64,000 nucleotides of DNA from JANXLS01 sp037129555 (GTDB taxonomy: Bacteria; Planctomycetota; SZUA-567; H5-PLA8), in contig JBAXUS010000003.1 of NCBI GenBank assembly GCA_037129555.1, positions 21,713 through 85,712 of the forward strand, read 5' to 3'. Both the position numbers and the translations under genes were made by a program. Below, piece by piece: positions 1-9,196 of this stretch (position 1 is the stretch's first letter; every line of letters starts with the position of its first letter). The notes under the pieces are model-generated. The model worked only from the letters and a program-made list of their open reading frames with translations. It was not told the origin of the DNA and searched no databases.

Positions 1-1
1 A

Positions 2-826
2 AACGCTCCGGCGCATTGCGGTCGTGGCTACATTGCCAATTGGGAACGCGACAAGGATCGTGCAATTGATGGCTTCCAAAAGGCGCTCGCGTCCGACGGT
101 GATTGCGCTTATGCAGCGAATGCGTTGCAGCAGATTTATAAGCAGGACGACCGCGAAATGGAGTACGTGCATTTCTCGGGCAGCGAATGGCCCCAGGGTT
201 GGAAGCCGTTCAATCCGGGGCAATTGAAATTCGTGTTGAGCAACGGGCAGGCTGCGATTATTGGAACGCAAGGTCAGGCGCAGGGCACGCGGTTGGACCT
301 CGCGCGGCAGTTTGCTCCGGCGTCGAAATTCGAACGGCTCGAAGCCGATTTGAACATCTCACCGAACACGCCAGCTGAATTTGGATTGCGTGTCGCGTCG
401 GGCACTGGACCATCGCCTGCGTTTGAACTTCAGTTCGGAAAAGACGCGAGCAACGAGCTAAAAGTCTGGGTGCGAGACAGTTCGATTATGAATCCGGAAT
501 GGAAGACGACGGGCAAGGAATGGCCGGCGTCCGGGCGCGTTCGTTTGGGAATTGAAACGGAAGGGTTCACGCCGACTGAAGGCCTGTGCAAAGTGATCGT
601 GAACGGTGTCACCATTGGGCGCGTACCGTTGAAATTCCAAGCGGTTCCAAAGACGTTGTCGATGGGTGTTTTCTTGATCGCCACGCCGAACGCGGCCATT
701 AACGCGACGATCAATAACATTGCCATCGTGAAACGCGGCGCTTCGGATACGATGAAAGACAACACGGGCGACGTGAAATTTATCGCTGAACCTGACAAGC
801 CTGAGAAGACAGACGAGAAGAAATAA
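2..826 (+). CDS. TPR-like plus concanavalin-type beta-sandwich protein, 5' end outside window
   Basis: The frame is open from base 2, so the start lies upstream and only the last 274 residues are visible. The first 45 or so visible residues look like a helical TPR-type repeat (for example RAIDGFQKALASDG). The remainder is a beta-rich stretch with alternating hydrophobics, like LamG/DUF1080-type sandwiches, and it ends in a Lys/Glu-rich tail. No catalytic residues are recognisable. The same plan of helical repeats followed by a C-terminal beta sandwich recurs in the FHA protein at 9197-11299. It sits 57 nt upstream of a pseudopilin cluster, which suggests an envelope or secretion role, but this is inference. 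Function unknown. Confidence 0.7.
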   Translation, partial: NAPAHCGRGYIANWERDKDRAIDGFQKALASDGDCAYAANALQQIYKQDDREMEYVHFSGSEWPQGWKPFNPGQLKFVLSNGQAAIIGTQGQAQGTRLDLARQFAPASKFERLEADLNISPNTPAEFGLRVASGTGPSPAFELQFGKDASNELKVWVRDSSIMNPEWKTTGKEWPASGRVRLGIETEGFTPTEGLCKVIVNGVTIGRVPLKFQAVPKTLSMGVFLIATPNAAINATINNIAIVKRGASDTMKDNTGDVKFIAEPDKPEKTDEKK

Positions 827-835
827 GCGGAACGT

Positions 836-852
836 GCCGGCGAGACGCCGGC
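836..852. repeat. short perfect hairpin between genes
   Basis: GCCGGCG and CGCCGGC form a perfect 7-bp stem around AGA. It has the look of a dispersed intergenic palindrome rather than a terminator, because no T-run follows it. Confidence 0.5.
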
Positions 853-883
853 GGTACAGGGTCTTTTTGGAGCTCGAAAACAC

Positions 884-1384
884 ATGCGCAGGACGCCCTC
901 AGGATTCACGTTGCTGGAATTGCTCGTGGTCATCACGATCATCGCTATTTTGGGCGCGGCGATCATGGCGTCCATGGGCGCGATTCAGCGCAATACGCGC
1001 GTCAATTTGACTAAGACGCAGTTCCAATTGCTGAAATCCGCGCTGGATCGCTACGTCGGTGATTTTGATGATTACCCGCCTTCTGAGGGCGACGCCTTGA
1101 AGGGGGCGCAGAGTCTTTTCGCGTGTTTGACGACCACGAAAAAAGGCGGGCCGTATATTCAGGCCGGCGACATCCCGACTGTGGATCCGACCGGCAACGG
1201 CGACACGGCGTTCGCGGATCAGTTCAAGCATCCTATTTATTACCTGCACCACCGCGACTACCACAATCAAGTTCCGAACAAGCACGATTTCCGATTGATC
1301 TCGTGGGGTCCGAACGGGCGCTACGAAGATGGTGATCGCAACAGCGACGACATTGTGAATTGGAACAAAGACAAGCCGGAGTAA
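884..1384 (+). CDS. GspG-like major pseudopilin
   Basis: Pseudopilus subunit of a type II secretion-like system, processed by prepilin peptidase and assembled in the periplasm. A short basic leader ends at Gly7, mature residue 1 is Phe8, and Glu12 is the +5 glutamate (GFTLLELLVV), followed by a hydrophobic helix to about residue 30. The C-terminal region has the GspG-like pattern SWGPNGRYEDGDRNSDDI, which in the family forms a calcium-binding loop. At 166 residues the length is normal for GspG. It is the first gene of a G-H-K-J-I cluster and ends 3 nt before the next start. A GGAG lies 12 nt upstream of the ATG. A related type IV-like pseudopilin is the alternative. Confidence 0.88.
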   Translation: MRRTPSGFTLLELLVVITIIAILGAAIMASMGAIQRNTRVNLTKTQFQLLKSALDRYVGDFDDYPPSEGDALKGAQSLFACLTTTKKGGPYIQAGDIPTVDPTGNGDTAFADQFKHPIYYLHHRDYHNQVPNKHDFRLISWGPNGRYEDGDRNSDDIVNWNKDKPE

Positions 1385-1387
1385 GCC

Positions 1388-2515
1388 ATGTCCGTCGGCC
1401 CTCGACATTCGATGATTCACGCGGCTCGACCGGTACGACATGACATCGCCCCGGGGCGCGGTGTCACGCTGCTTGAAATGATCGTCGTCATCGGCTTGAT
1501 CACGCTGCTGCTCGGAATGGGCGTTGGCTCGTACATTGCGATGTCGAAGAGTTACAAAGAAGAAGGTGCGGCGTCGCAGATTGATGTGATTCTGCGGCAG
1601 GTCCGGAATTCAGCGATTGGATCGCAATCGCCTGCGTGGGTCGAGATTAATACGGAGACTCGTCGCATCACGCCGTGGGCGTCGCGGACTGTTGCGCTGT
1701 GGCATTTTGAAGATTGCGACGATTTCAATCACACCACCGGCTCCCGGCATAATGCTGTGTTGCGCGGCGCCAAGCATGATCGCAACGGCAAGATCGGAAA
1801 GTGTGCGCGACTGGCTCCCGGAAATTATGTGGATGGCGGCAACGATCCGGATTTTGATCTTGAAGACGGTGGCTACATCGAAGCCTATATACGTCCGCTC
1901 TCGGGCGATTTCACTGGCGATAATTTCATCTTCTCCAAAGACGGCGCGTTCTCGTTAAAGATCGGCAAGAAGGGTGTGCTGATCGGTGAGATTTCTGGCG
2001 ACGGAAAACGACCGCTGACGAAAGTGTTCAGCAAGACATATAGAATTGCGCCGGGGCGCTGGACGAAAGTGGCGTTTGCGTGGGACCGGAATGTGACGCG
2101 CGTCATGGCTGATGATTTGGTGCTCGCGACCGGTCCGGGCGCGACGCCGCCGGTCAATTCGAACTCGTTTATTGTGGGCAGCGAATCGTCGAGTTTTGAA
2201 GGGTTGGTCGATGAAGTGCGCGTCCAAGCGGCCATTGCTGGGAACAAACTGGAAGTCAATCCAACCGTGACGATCACGCATAACACGGCCCCGTGGAACG
2301 CCATTTATTTTGGGAGCGACGGTGCGCTGGATATGCGGTTCCACGGCGGTCCGGTCCGTATCACGCTTGAAAGCGAAGGGCGTATTCGGGGCGTTGCAGT
2401 CGATATGTTTGGCACACCGACACGACTTGAATTGAAGAAAAAAGGTGAGGTGGACGAGTCTGAATCAACTCCTGAACCTGAGCCGAAACCGAAAGCGAAG
2501 GCGGTGAAACCATGA
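1388..2515 (+). CDS. GspH-like minor pseudopilin with inserted LamG domain
   Basis: Minor pseudopilin with a long leader. Cleavage is expected at Gly25/Val26 with Glu30 at +5 (RGVTLLEMIVV), followed by a transmembrane helix. Residues 70-100 and 300-350 look like the two halves of a GspH globular domain (IYFGSDGALD and the GR..GVAVD strand). Between them, about residues 101-282, sits a complete LamG/concanavalin-like sandwich: ALWHFED, then YIEAYIRP, RWTKVAFAWD and GLVDEVRV, all hallmark strands. At 375 residues it is about twice the usual GspH length. GGAG lies 6 nt before the ATG. The last bases overlap the next gene (ATGA). The domain could present a carbohydrate-binding surface on the pseudopilus; this is inference. 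Confidence 0.85.
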   Translation: MSVGPRHSMIHAARPVRHDIAPGRGVTLLEMIVVIGLITLLLGMGVGSYIAMSKSYKEEGAASQIDVILRQVRNSAIGSQSPAWVEINTETRRITPWASRTVALWHFEDCDDFNHTTGSRHNAVLRGAKHDRNGKIGKCARLAPGNYVDGGNDPDFDLEDGGYIEAYIRPLSGDFTGDNFIFSKDGAFSLKIGKKGVLIGEISGDGKRPLTKVFSKTYRIAPGRWTKVAFAWDRNVTRVMADDLVLATGPGATPPVNSNSFIVGSESSSFEGLVDEVRVQAAIAGNKLEVNPTVTITHNTAPWNAIYFGSDGALDMRFHGGPVRITLESEGRIRGVAVDMFGTPTRLELKKKGEVDESESTPEPEPKPKAKAVKP

Positions 2516-5500
2516 TGCGCGAAATCCGATATGTGCGTCCGCGCGGTGTGGCCATTTTGATGGTCATCGCGGTGCTGGCTGCGCTGCTGGCCATTGTGAC
2601 GCCGTTTGTGTTTTCGATGCTGCAGCACGGTAAATCAGCGCGCAACGACGCCAGCCAACAGATCGCCCGAGAAGGCTCGGAAGCCTCGATTCAACACGCG
2701 CTCGCCGACCGGCAGCGCAAGGACCTCGCGTTTTTTGGGACGCACAACGCTTCTGAACTCAACGTGGATCTTCCGCCTGAAGTCACGACGCCGAAAGACT
2801 TGCTCGTTGACATGGGCATCACGATTTCGGACGACATGATTTCGAAGTACAAACTCGATACGAATTTTCAGAATCCGCGCGGGATGATGTGGTCGGCGAA
2901 GATGGAGGACGAGCAGGGCAAGATTAATGTGAACTCGGCTCCGCCTGCTTTGATCGGGAATTTGCTTGCGTCGGCGCTGTTGACCGAGAGCGTGCAAAAA
3001 GGCGAGACGTCGCTTTCGGTGGATGATGCCAGCGAATTCAATCCGACCGGTGGCATCATTTGCATGAATGGCGAGCGCGCGCCACTGCATTATTCGAGCG
3101 CCAGCCGGGGCAGTATTCAGCTGGATCAAGCACTCGAATTTTCGCATGGCGTTGGGACGCTGATTTTTGATGGACGAGGGCGCTTGATCAGCAATGGTAC
3201 GATGCCCAGTGGCCCGGCGTTCGCGCCATACCGATCGAATTTTGAAATCAAGACAGCTCCAGGATTGACGGCTGAAAACGCGTTGCCCCCGGAGGATTTT
3301 GCGCGGATCGAACGGCATATCACGGTCGAAAACGGGATGGGCAATCCGACGTGGGGACACGGCGAGCGGATCGGCGACGCGAGTCTGTCGGGCGACATGT
3401 CCGGCGTGGGATTGAAGAACGGCCAGGGCTACAGTCCCGGCACGCTCGTCCGCATCGTGACCAACGGTAACGCGACGGGTTTTGGCCGCGTCCTCTCCAT
3501 TAAAATGAAAGAGGACGGCAGCGCGAATGTTGAATTCGAGCAACCGATTGGCGGCGGTGGCGACGAAACGACTGTCGGCGGGACGTATGTTGAACCGCAG
3601 ATGAAACATCCGGTGAACATTAATACGGCATCGGACGAAGTGCTGGCGGCGGTGTTCACCGGCGTCTGCGCGCGGGGCAGCAAGACGGCGGTGCCGAAGA
3701 GTATCGCCATCGCGCTGGTTGATTATTTGCGCGGGCGGACGCCGGGACTGGGGACGGGCGGACGGCGTGTGTTTACGACGGCGGAGGATATTCGCAAAGC
3801 GATTTACCGCGCGTTTGAGGCCGGGATTATTACGCTGCCGATGCGCGACGCGCTGGCGATCAACGCGACGGAGCCGAACAGTTCGCGGTTGAGTTTGTGC
3901 ACGGTTCCGTTCATTTGTCATTCGCACGGCAGCTACACGATTGAAGGGTCAGGCGTGGCGAATGCGGACACGGGGATGCAGTTGGCGCGGCACACGGTCC
4001 GGGAATTGGTCACGGTTCCGACGCCGTTGCCGGGGCGATACCGCATCAATTGGCAGGCTGGATTCCAGACGCTGATCGATCAAGGTATGTCGTCCCGAGT
4101 CGCCACGTTTCCGGAAGTGTTGGGCACTCATCGTTTCCGGAAGGGCGCTCCGCTAGACCGCTTTCCGCGTGTGGATACCGGGAATGTGCGGTTGACTGTG
4201 GGTGAAAGCGGCTCGCTCAAGGGGCGCTCCAGTGTCACCGACGAATATCTCAATCATTGCGACGATGAAACGGATTCACGCTTCAAGCAAGAAGGTTATG
4301 ACATCAGTAAAGGTTCGGCGTTCGTGCTGGATCCGGTGCAGGCCACCGGTGCGCGCGGAAATGGTTTTCGCGGAGTCGCGACGCCGGCCACGTCGTGCGA
4401 ATTGTGGTTCCGTCCGAAAGGTGGCGGGCAGTGCACGTTCTATGATGAAGGCTTGGCGGACGACCGTAACCGCGTCAATTTTTCGTACGATCCCAGCGAA
4501 GGCGGGCTTGTGATCCGCATTTGGGATTCGACGTTGCCGAGCGATAAATTCAAACACGTGGTCGAATTCGTTTATCCGATCACGTTGAATTCGGGCGACT
4601 GGTACCACGTCGCCGGATCGTGGAAGACGAGTCATCCGGGCGGGCAGGAAATCCGCGTCGATGCGCAGCCGTTTCCGCAAAACAATCCGAAGTTGCTGCA
4701 ATTCAAACCGGGTGGCCGGCTTGGTGATGATCTGGGATTGACGAGCGATCCGAGCGACACGATTTCGTTATCCGATGGTGACGGAAAAGATTTTCCGAAG
4801 GCTGGGGCGTTGAAGATCGGTGAAGAAATTATTGAGTATACGTCGAACAGCGGCGGGTCGTTCTCGGGGTTGTACCGTGGCGCGCGCATGAGTGCGGTGA
4901 TTAAACACAAAGCGGGCGAATGGGTCGTGCCGTTTGGTTTCGTCAACAATACGTCCCAGGATTTGGTTGTTGGAAATGCGAAACTGGTTGAGGATTTTCC
5001 ATCCGTCGGCAAGACACACACAAAAGTTCAATTCGCTCCGAACGCGAAGCCGAATTTTGTTTTGGATACGGCAGTGGATAAAATCCCGGTTGAAGACGCG
5101 AGCGATTTTCCGCCATCGGGATTTGTGACGTGCGCGGGTGAGTGTATTTTTTACGGATCAAAAAAGAAGGGTGCGAATGGCACGTGGGAATTGAATAAAT
5201 TGCAACGCGCTGAGAGTAGCGCAGGCCAAACCGCGCCTGCGCGCAATCTGCACAACGGCCAAGGTATTTCGCTGTGCAGCGTCGCGATTTCGAACAGCAA
5301 CGACTATGACATTCCCGGCATCATCCAGCTTGATGACGAAAACAATCCGAAGAAAGTTGAATGGGTGTATTACGCGGACAAGCGCGACATGAATGGAAAG
5401 CATTTTTTGGTCGCTCAATTGGCGCATGGCACACCCGGCACGATTCAAAATGGGAATCCTGAAATTCCGAAAACCAACCAGCCCAATGTCCACATTTATC

Positions 5501-7173
5501 AATTTCGACACGTCTTCGGCATCGGGGATTATTTGTATTTAGGCGTGGCGAAAGGTACGACCAGTTCACACGCCAAATCGGCGAAAGTGATTCCGGTCAT
5601 TCGCATGAGCGCGGCGCATTGTGGCGGCTGGGATCCTTCTGCTGTCGGTGATCCCAACGCGGTCCCTGTGGCGGGTTCCAATCCCGCAGCTGCTGCGAAT
5701 ACCGATATAAAACTGATTCATGATTCTCCCTATGGAGCGGACGGTGTCAGCGAAGTTTCGATTGTCGAGCAAGGCAAACAGGATGGCGATTTGCGCTGGG
5801 TCAAGCAAGCGTATATGCATCAGTATTCGAACTCAAACGGTCAGCCGTGCCCGCAATTGCGATTCACAGGTTGGAGTTTTGATTTTTACGTCGGCTTGAA
5901 CGATTTTGTCTCGCGGCGTTATCCGTCCAACACGACGCGCTTTTTGCGTTGGCCGACGGGCGAATTGCCGGATGCGGTCAACGCCAAACGCAATGTGTGT
6001 CAGGACCGGAATGGTGACGGTAAAGTCAACGGGGATGTGGACGAAATTCGCGTGAACACGTTCAACTCGATTGGCGGACGCATCGCGATGACGTTGGAAG
6101 CTGAACCGCTTGATGCCAGTGCGACTGAAATTCTGGTTGAAAACTACGACGCGTGGGCTGCGCCGGGTGCGCGTGGGCAAAATGTTGGAGGCGGCGGACA
6201 ATCGAATCCGTTGAACTGGCCGACCAATGGAAGCTTGGCGCGCATTGAAGATGAGTTGATTTACTTCACGACCGTGAGTTCCGCGCAACTGACGTATTAC
6301 GCGGACACCTATCCGCCTTTGAAGGACAAGCCGCCGGAGAGAAATAAAGCTGACCGACGCTGGATCAATCCCTGCACGACCGTTCACGAACTGCATCCGA
6401 ACATCGTCACGAAAACGGTCTCGAAATTGACCAACGTAAAACGCGGTGTTTTGAATACGAAAGCGAGCGAGCATCCTGTCGGCGCACAGATCATGGTGCT
6501 CGATGCGATGGCGGTGAGCCATTTGTCCGGATCATACGGCGCGATGGCGGACTCGTTTAGCGTCGCGGATGCTCACGGATTTCCGAAAGAAGGATACGCG
6601 TTGATTAATGATGAAGTCGTGTCGTGGAAAAAGATGAACGGGACGTCGTTCACCGGTACGCAATATTTCCGGGGGCGGTTTGGGACGTCGGCGAGTGATC
6701 ATGAGAAGGATGATATTGTGCGCTGCCTGCCGTTCCGGTATTGGGATCGGAATGCGTCGGGGTACGATGGGGATGGATTGGCGTTTATTCAATCCGGGTA
6801 TCGCGCTGCGAGTGGGAAATGGTTTGGCTACGAATTGAATTTGATGGGCACGGAGGAGTTGCCGCAGGTTCCAAACGGGGTCAGTCCGCATGTGCTGGTG
6901 CGTTTTGATGGTAAGCCGGGATGGGACGCGGATGTCACGAATCGCGAGGGCGGGTTGTTTGAATTCACGGGCAAACGCGTGATGCGATTCTCGGGGACTC
7001 AGGGCATCAAAGCGGATCAGATGGAAGTGCGCGTGATGTGGAAGTACATGCCCAGCGCGTTTAATAAGGGCAATGGAATGGATTGGAAACGCACGTTCTC
7101 GATTGAAAAAATGCGCGCGCGGTATGAGTCGCCGTTGATCATGCGGCGGTTGGATGAGGTGGAGAAACGGTGA
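2512..7173 (+). CDS. giant GspK-like minor pseudopilin with LamG and repeated beta modules
   Basis: GspK family tip subunit. The N-terminus RGVAILMVIAVLAALL lacks the +5 glutamate, as is typical of GspK. The two family signatures appear in order: DEQGKINVNSAPPAL near residue 133 and VNINTASDEVLAAVF near residue 368. Typical GspK is about 300-350 residues; this one is 1553. The extra mass includes a LamG-type domain at about 600-715 (SCELWFRPKG, DWYHVAGSWK) and at least five copies of a small beta module (about 160-218, 747-808, 852-922, 1195-1330 and 1344-1408) with the pattern DAS.FP..G and E.I.Y. A DRNGDGKVNGD stretch near 1165 resembles an EF-hand loop. It overlaps the GspH-like gene by 4 nt, so translation is probably coupled. 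Confidence 0.85.
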   Translation: MMREIRYVRPRGVAILMVIAVLAALLAIVTPFVFSMLQHGKSARNDASQQIAREGSEASIQHALADRQRKDLAFFGTHNASELNVDLPPEVTTPKDLLVDMGITISDDMISKYKLDTNFQNPRGMMWSAKMEDEQGKINVNSAPPALIGNLLASALLTESVQKGETSLSVDDASEFNPTGGIICMNGERAPLHYSSASRGSIQLDQALEFSHGVGTLIFDGRGRLISNGTMPSGPAFAPYRSNFEIKTAPGLTAENALPPEDFARIERHITVENGMGNPTWGHGERIGDASLSGDMSGVGLKNGQGYSPGTLVRIVTNGNATGFGRVLSIKMKEDGSANVEFEQPIGGGGDETTVGGTYVEPQMKHPVNINTASDEVLAAVFTGVCARGSKTAVPKSIAIALVDYLRGRTPGLGTGGRRVFTTAEDIRKAIYRAFEAGIITLPMRDALAINATEPNSSRLSLCTVPFICHSHGSYTIEGSGVANADTGMQLARHTVRELVTVPTPLPGRYRINWQAGFQTLIDQGMSSRVATFPEVLGTHRFRKGAPLDRFPRVDTGNVRLTVGESGSLKGRSSVTDEYLNHCDDETDSRFKQEGYDISKGSAFVLDPVQATGARGNGFRGVATPATSCELWFRPKGGGQCTFYDEGLADDRNRVNFSYDPSEGGLVIRIWDSTLPSDKFKHVVEFVYPITLNSGDWYHVAGSWKTSHPGGQEIRVDAQPFPQNNPKLLQFKPGGRLGDDLGLTSDPSDTISLSDGDGKDFPKAGALKIGEEIIEYTSNSGGSFSGLYRGARMSAVIKHKAGEWVVPFGFVNNTSQDLVVGNAKLVEDFPSVGKTHTKVQFAPNAKPNFVLDTAVDKIPVEDASDFPPSGFVTCAGECIFYGSKKKGANGTWELNKLQRAESSAGQTAPARNLHNGQGISLCSVAISNSNDYDIPGIIQLDDENNPKKVEWVYYADKRDMNGKHFLVAQLAHGTPGTIQNGNPEIPKTNQPNVHIYQFRHVFGIGDYLYLGVAKGTTSSHAKSAKVIPVIRMSAAHCGGWDPSAVGDPNAVPVAGSNPAAAANTDIKLIHDSPYGADGVSEVSIVEQGKQDGDLRWVKQAYMHQYSNSNGQPCPQLRFTGWSFDFYVGLNDFVSRRYPSNTTRFLRWPTGELPDAVNAKRNVCQDRNGDGKVNGDVDEIRVNTFNSIGGRIAMTLEAEPLDASATEILVENYDAWAAPGARGQNVGGGGQSNPLNWPTNGSLARIEDELIYFTTVSSAQLTYYADTYPPLKDKPPERNKADRRWINPCTTVHELHPNIVTKTVSKLTNVKRGVLNTKASEHPVGAQIMVLDAMAVSHLSGSYGAMADSFSVADAHGFPKEGYALINDEVVSWKKMNGTSFTGTQYFRGRFGTSASDHEKDDIVRCLPFRYWDRNASGYDGDGLAFIQSGYRAASGKWFGYELNLMGTEELPQVPNGVSPHVLVRFDGKPGWDADVTNREGGLFEFTGKRVMRFSGTQGIKADQMEVRVMWKYMPSAFNKGNGMDWKRTFSIEKMRARYESPLIMRRLDEVEKR

Positions 7174-7514
7174 GTGAGCATTTGTCTCTCGCAAAGGCGC
7201 AAAGACGCAAAGAAAAGCAAACGAGAGGGAGTGAAGAGGGATTGGATCCTACCTTGGGTGCACGATGTGAATGTGTGGGAATGGGAGTGTCGCCGCTGAC
7301 GCGGCTAGGACGCTTCGGTCTCGGATCCGTGGCCTTGTTCGCTTCGCTCACTACGACCACGGCTACTTGAACTTGCCGCCACTCCGTGGCTTAGGATAGG
7401 AAAATGTGGTTCGAGACACTACAGGTAGTGGTTGGACGCATCGGGACGCCGTGCACATGTGCATGTTTGGGAACGTGAATTCGATTTAGAGACTTGAAAG
7501 CAGACGCTTTGTTG
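7174..7514. other. non-coding gap inside the pseudopilin cluster
   Basis: About 340 nt separate the K-like and J-like genes. The segment near 7187-7220 is a purine-rich run of CGCAAAG-type units (also seen in degenerate form near 63826), and the rest contains short palindromic bits. No convincing gene or terminator was found. The gap may split the cluster into two transcripts. Confidence 0.5.
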
Positions 7515-8738
7515 ATGCCGTTGATGACCACTTACTCGTTGAAGCAACCGCGCAACGTCCGCACCGGGCTTTCGTTGATCGAAGTCGTGGTGTCGCTTGG
7601 CATTTTTGTGATGCTGGCGGCGTTCATGTTTTTGGCGGTGAAGGAAGTGGTGGGGTCGTGGAAAGTGAGTGAGCGGCGGCGGGCATTGTATGAAAAAGCA
7701 GCCGGCGTCGTGGATATTCTGGCTGACGATATTCGCGTTGCGGCGACGCTTGAACCGGTCGGCGCGACGGACGTGAAATGCAAGTTCATCAGCGATTTTA
7801 CGGGCGATTCGGCGAATCCGAAGCAGCAGCGGCTGATGTTTGTTCGCACATTTGAAGCGGGGCCTGAACGCGCGATGGTTGGCAACGCGGGCGGCGGTCG
7901 AGCGAACAGCGCTGTCTTCCGTGCACCCGGCGACACCAGCGACCCGCAAAACGACGGGCCGATGGCTCCTGGCAACGCCAGCTACGACGGCTTGAAAACC
8001 GGAGATTTCAAAGCGCTCGGCGGCATGGCGATGATCGCTTATTTTGTGAAAGACAAGACTCTATATCGAGGGATCAAGGCGCCGGTGGAAGGGCCGCTCA
8101 CGGCGATCGCCACGCCCGGCGCGTCGCAGGCCATCGCTACGGACGTGCTGTATTTGGGTTTCGATTACTGGGGCCAGGACACGCAGGATTGGGACGATCC
8201 GCCTGCGCGTGATGTCACGAAGAACACGGGCCCGCACCGGATTTGGGATTCGACGCGCGGCATCACGGCGACGCCGTTGAACCACTTTTTTCTGCACCGC
8301 CCGGGTTCGCTCGACGATTCTGCCGACGATGTTTTTCCGCGTAAAGTCCGGGTGACGGTGGTCGTCGATTCGCCGATGCCGCGCTGCGTTCACACGAGGT
8401 TGCTGGATAATATTGGTGATGGCGATACGACGATTGACGTCGATGATGTGCGCGGATTTGCGGATGGCGACGACGAGGATTCGTATCTGTTGATCGACGA
8501 TGAGTGGATGCACTTTACGAAGCGGGAGGATGGGGTTTTTCATGTCGATAAACGCGGCGCCCGCAACACCCCTCCGCGCGAACACAAACGCGGCGCTACG
8601 GTTCGGACAGGCAAGGTCTTTCAACGCGTCGTTTTCATTCCAAACTGGCGCGAGGATTTTATGAGCGACGAGGACTATCAAGCGAAAAAAGACGCTCAGA
8701 CGATCCAGCCCAAACGTATTTTGAAGCCCGTGAAGTGA
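7515..8738 (+). CDS. GspJ-like minor pseudopilin with C-terminal repeat module
   Basis: Minor pseudopilin. The N-terminus has RTGLSLIEVVVSLGIFVML, with cleavage after Gly and Glu at +5, followed by a helix and a long beta domain (LADDIRVAATLEP, then DVLYLGFDYWGQDT and KVRVTVVVDSP). Between that last strand and a final FQRVVFIPNW strand there is a module of about 70 residues (TTIDVDDVRGFADG, LLIDDEWMHF, KRGARNTPPREHKRGA) matching the small beta modules repeated in the K-like protein. The frame extends to a TTG at 7494, but ATG 7515 or 7524 gives a more normal leader. Its stop overlaps a GTG of the next frame. Confidence 0.82.
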   Translation: MPLMTTYSLKQPRNVRTGLSLIEVVVSLGIFVMLAAFMFLAVKEVVGSWKVSERRRALYEKAAGVVDILADDIRVAATLEPVGATDVKCKFISDFTGDSANPKQQRLMFVRTFEAGPERAMVGNAGGGRANSAVFRAPGDTSDPQNDGPMAPGNASYDGLKTGDFKALGGMAMIAYFVKDKTLYRGIKAPVEGPLTAIATPGASQAIATDVLYLGFDYWGQDTQDWDDPPARDVTKNTGPHRIWDSTRGITATPLNHFFLHRPGSLDDSADDVFPRKVRVTVVVDSPMPRCVHTRLLDNIGDGDTTIDVDDVRGFADGDDEDSYLLIDDEWMHFTKREDGVFHVDKRGARNTPPREHKRGATVRTGKVFQRVVFIPNWREDFMSDEDYQAKKDAQTIQPKRILKPVK

Positions 8739-8761
8739 GCGAACCAGGAGCAACTGCTCGA

Positions 8762-9184
8762 ATGAAAGTGGTAACGGCACGACCCGCGCGCGGCATGACG
8801 CTCATTGAGTTGCTGATTTCGATCGGCATTCTGATGGGCGGCATGGTTTGCATCTTTGCGTTTCTGCTCTCGGGAACGAGCAGCCACCGGCGCGCGATCA
8901 AGGAGACGGAGGCGACGATGATCGCGGCGTCGGCCATGGCCGATCTGCGTGGCGATTTCGCGGCGGGCACGATTCCGCGCAGTGACGGGACGACGTATAT
9001 GGAAGTGAAAAACAAACCGGGATACACGTTGAATCGGGTCATTCTGTGCGTCGATCCCATCAAAGCCGAGAAGCGCGAATTCTTTGTTCGCATCCGAGTG
9101 CGCTGGTCCGAAAAAGGCGACAATCAATTCATCGAATTCAGTTCGGTGATGTGCAGCGGTAAACCGAAAGTGCTTGAACCGTAA
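8762..9184 (+). CDS. GspI-like minor pseudopilin
   Basis: Small pseudopilin: leader MKVVTARPARG, then MTLIELLISIGIL with Glu at +5 and a hydrophobic helix of about 20 residues, then about 110 residues of globular domain (ETEATMIAASAMADLRGDF is the GspI/J-type amphipathic helix). The start was placed at ATG 8762 because GGAG lies about 10 nt upstream; a GTG at 8735 overlapping the previous stop is the alternative. It is the last gene of the pseudopilin group and ends 12 nt from the convergent FHA gene. Other T2SS genes (C, D, E, F, L, M) are not in the window. Confidence 0.8.
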   Translation: MKVVTARPARGMTLIELLISIGILMGGMVCIFAFLLSGTSSHRRAIKETEATMIAASAMADLRGDFAAGTIPRSDGTTYMEVKNKPGYTLNRVILCVDPIKAEKREFFVRIRVRWSEKGDNQFIEFSSVMCSGKPKVLEP

Positions 9185-9196
9185 ACGGTCGATTCG

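Noticed and set aside
2635..3927. Long minus-strand frame opposite the K-like gene
   Set aside because: Arg-rich shadow of a GC-biased coding strand, no domain features.
7170..7370. 66-codon frame after the K-like gene
   Set aside because: Built of repeat-like CGCAAAG units and palindromic bits; no recognisable protein.
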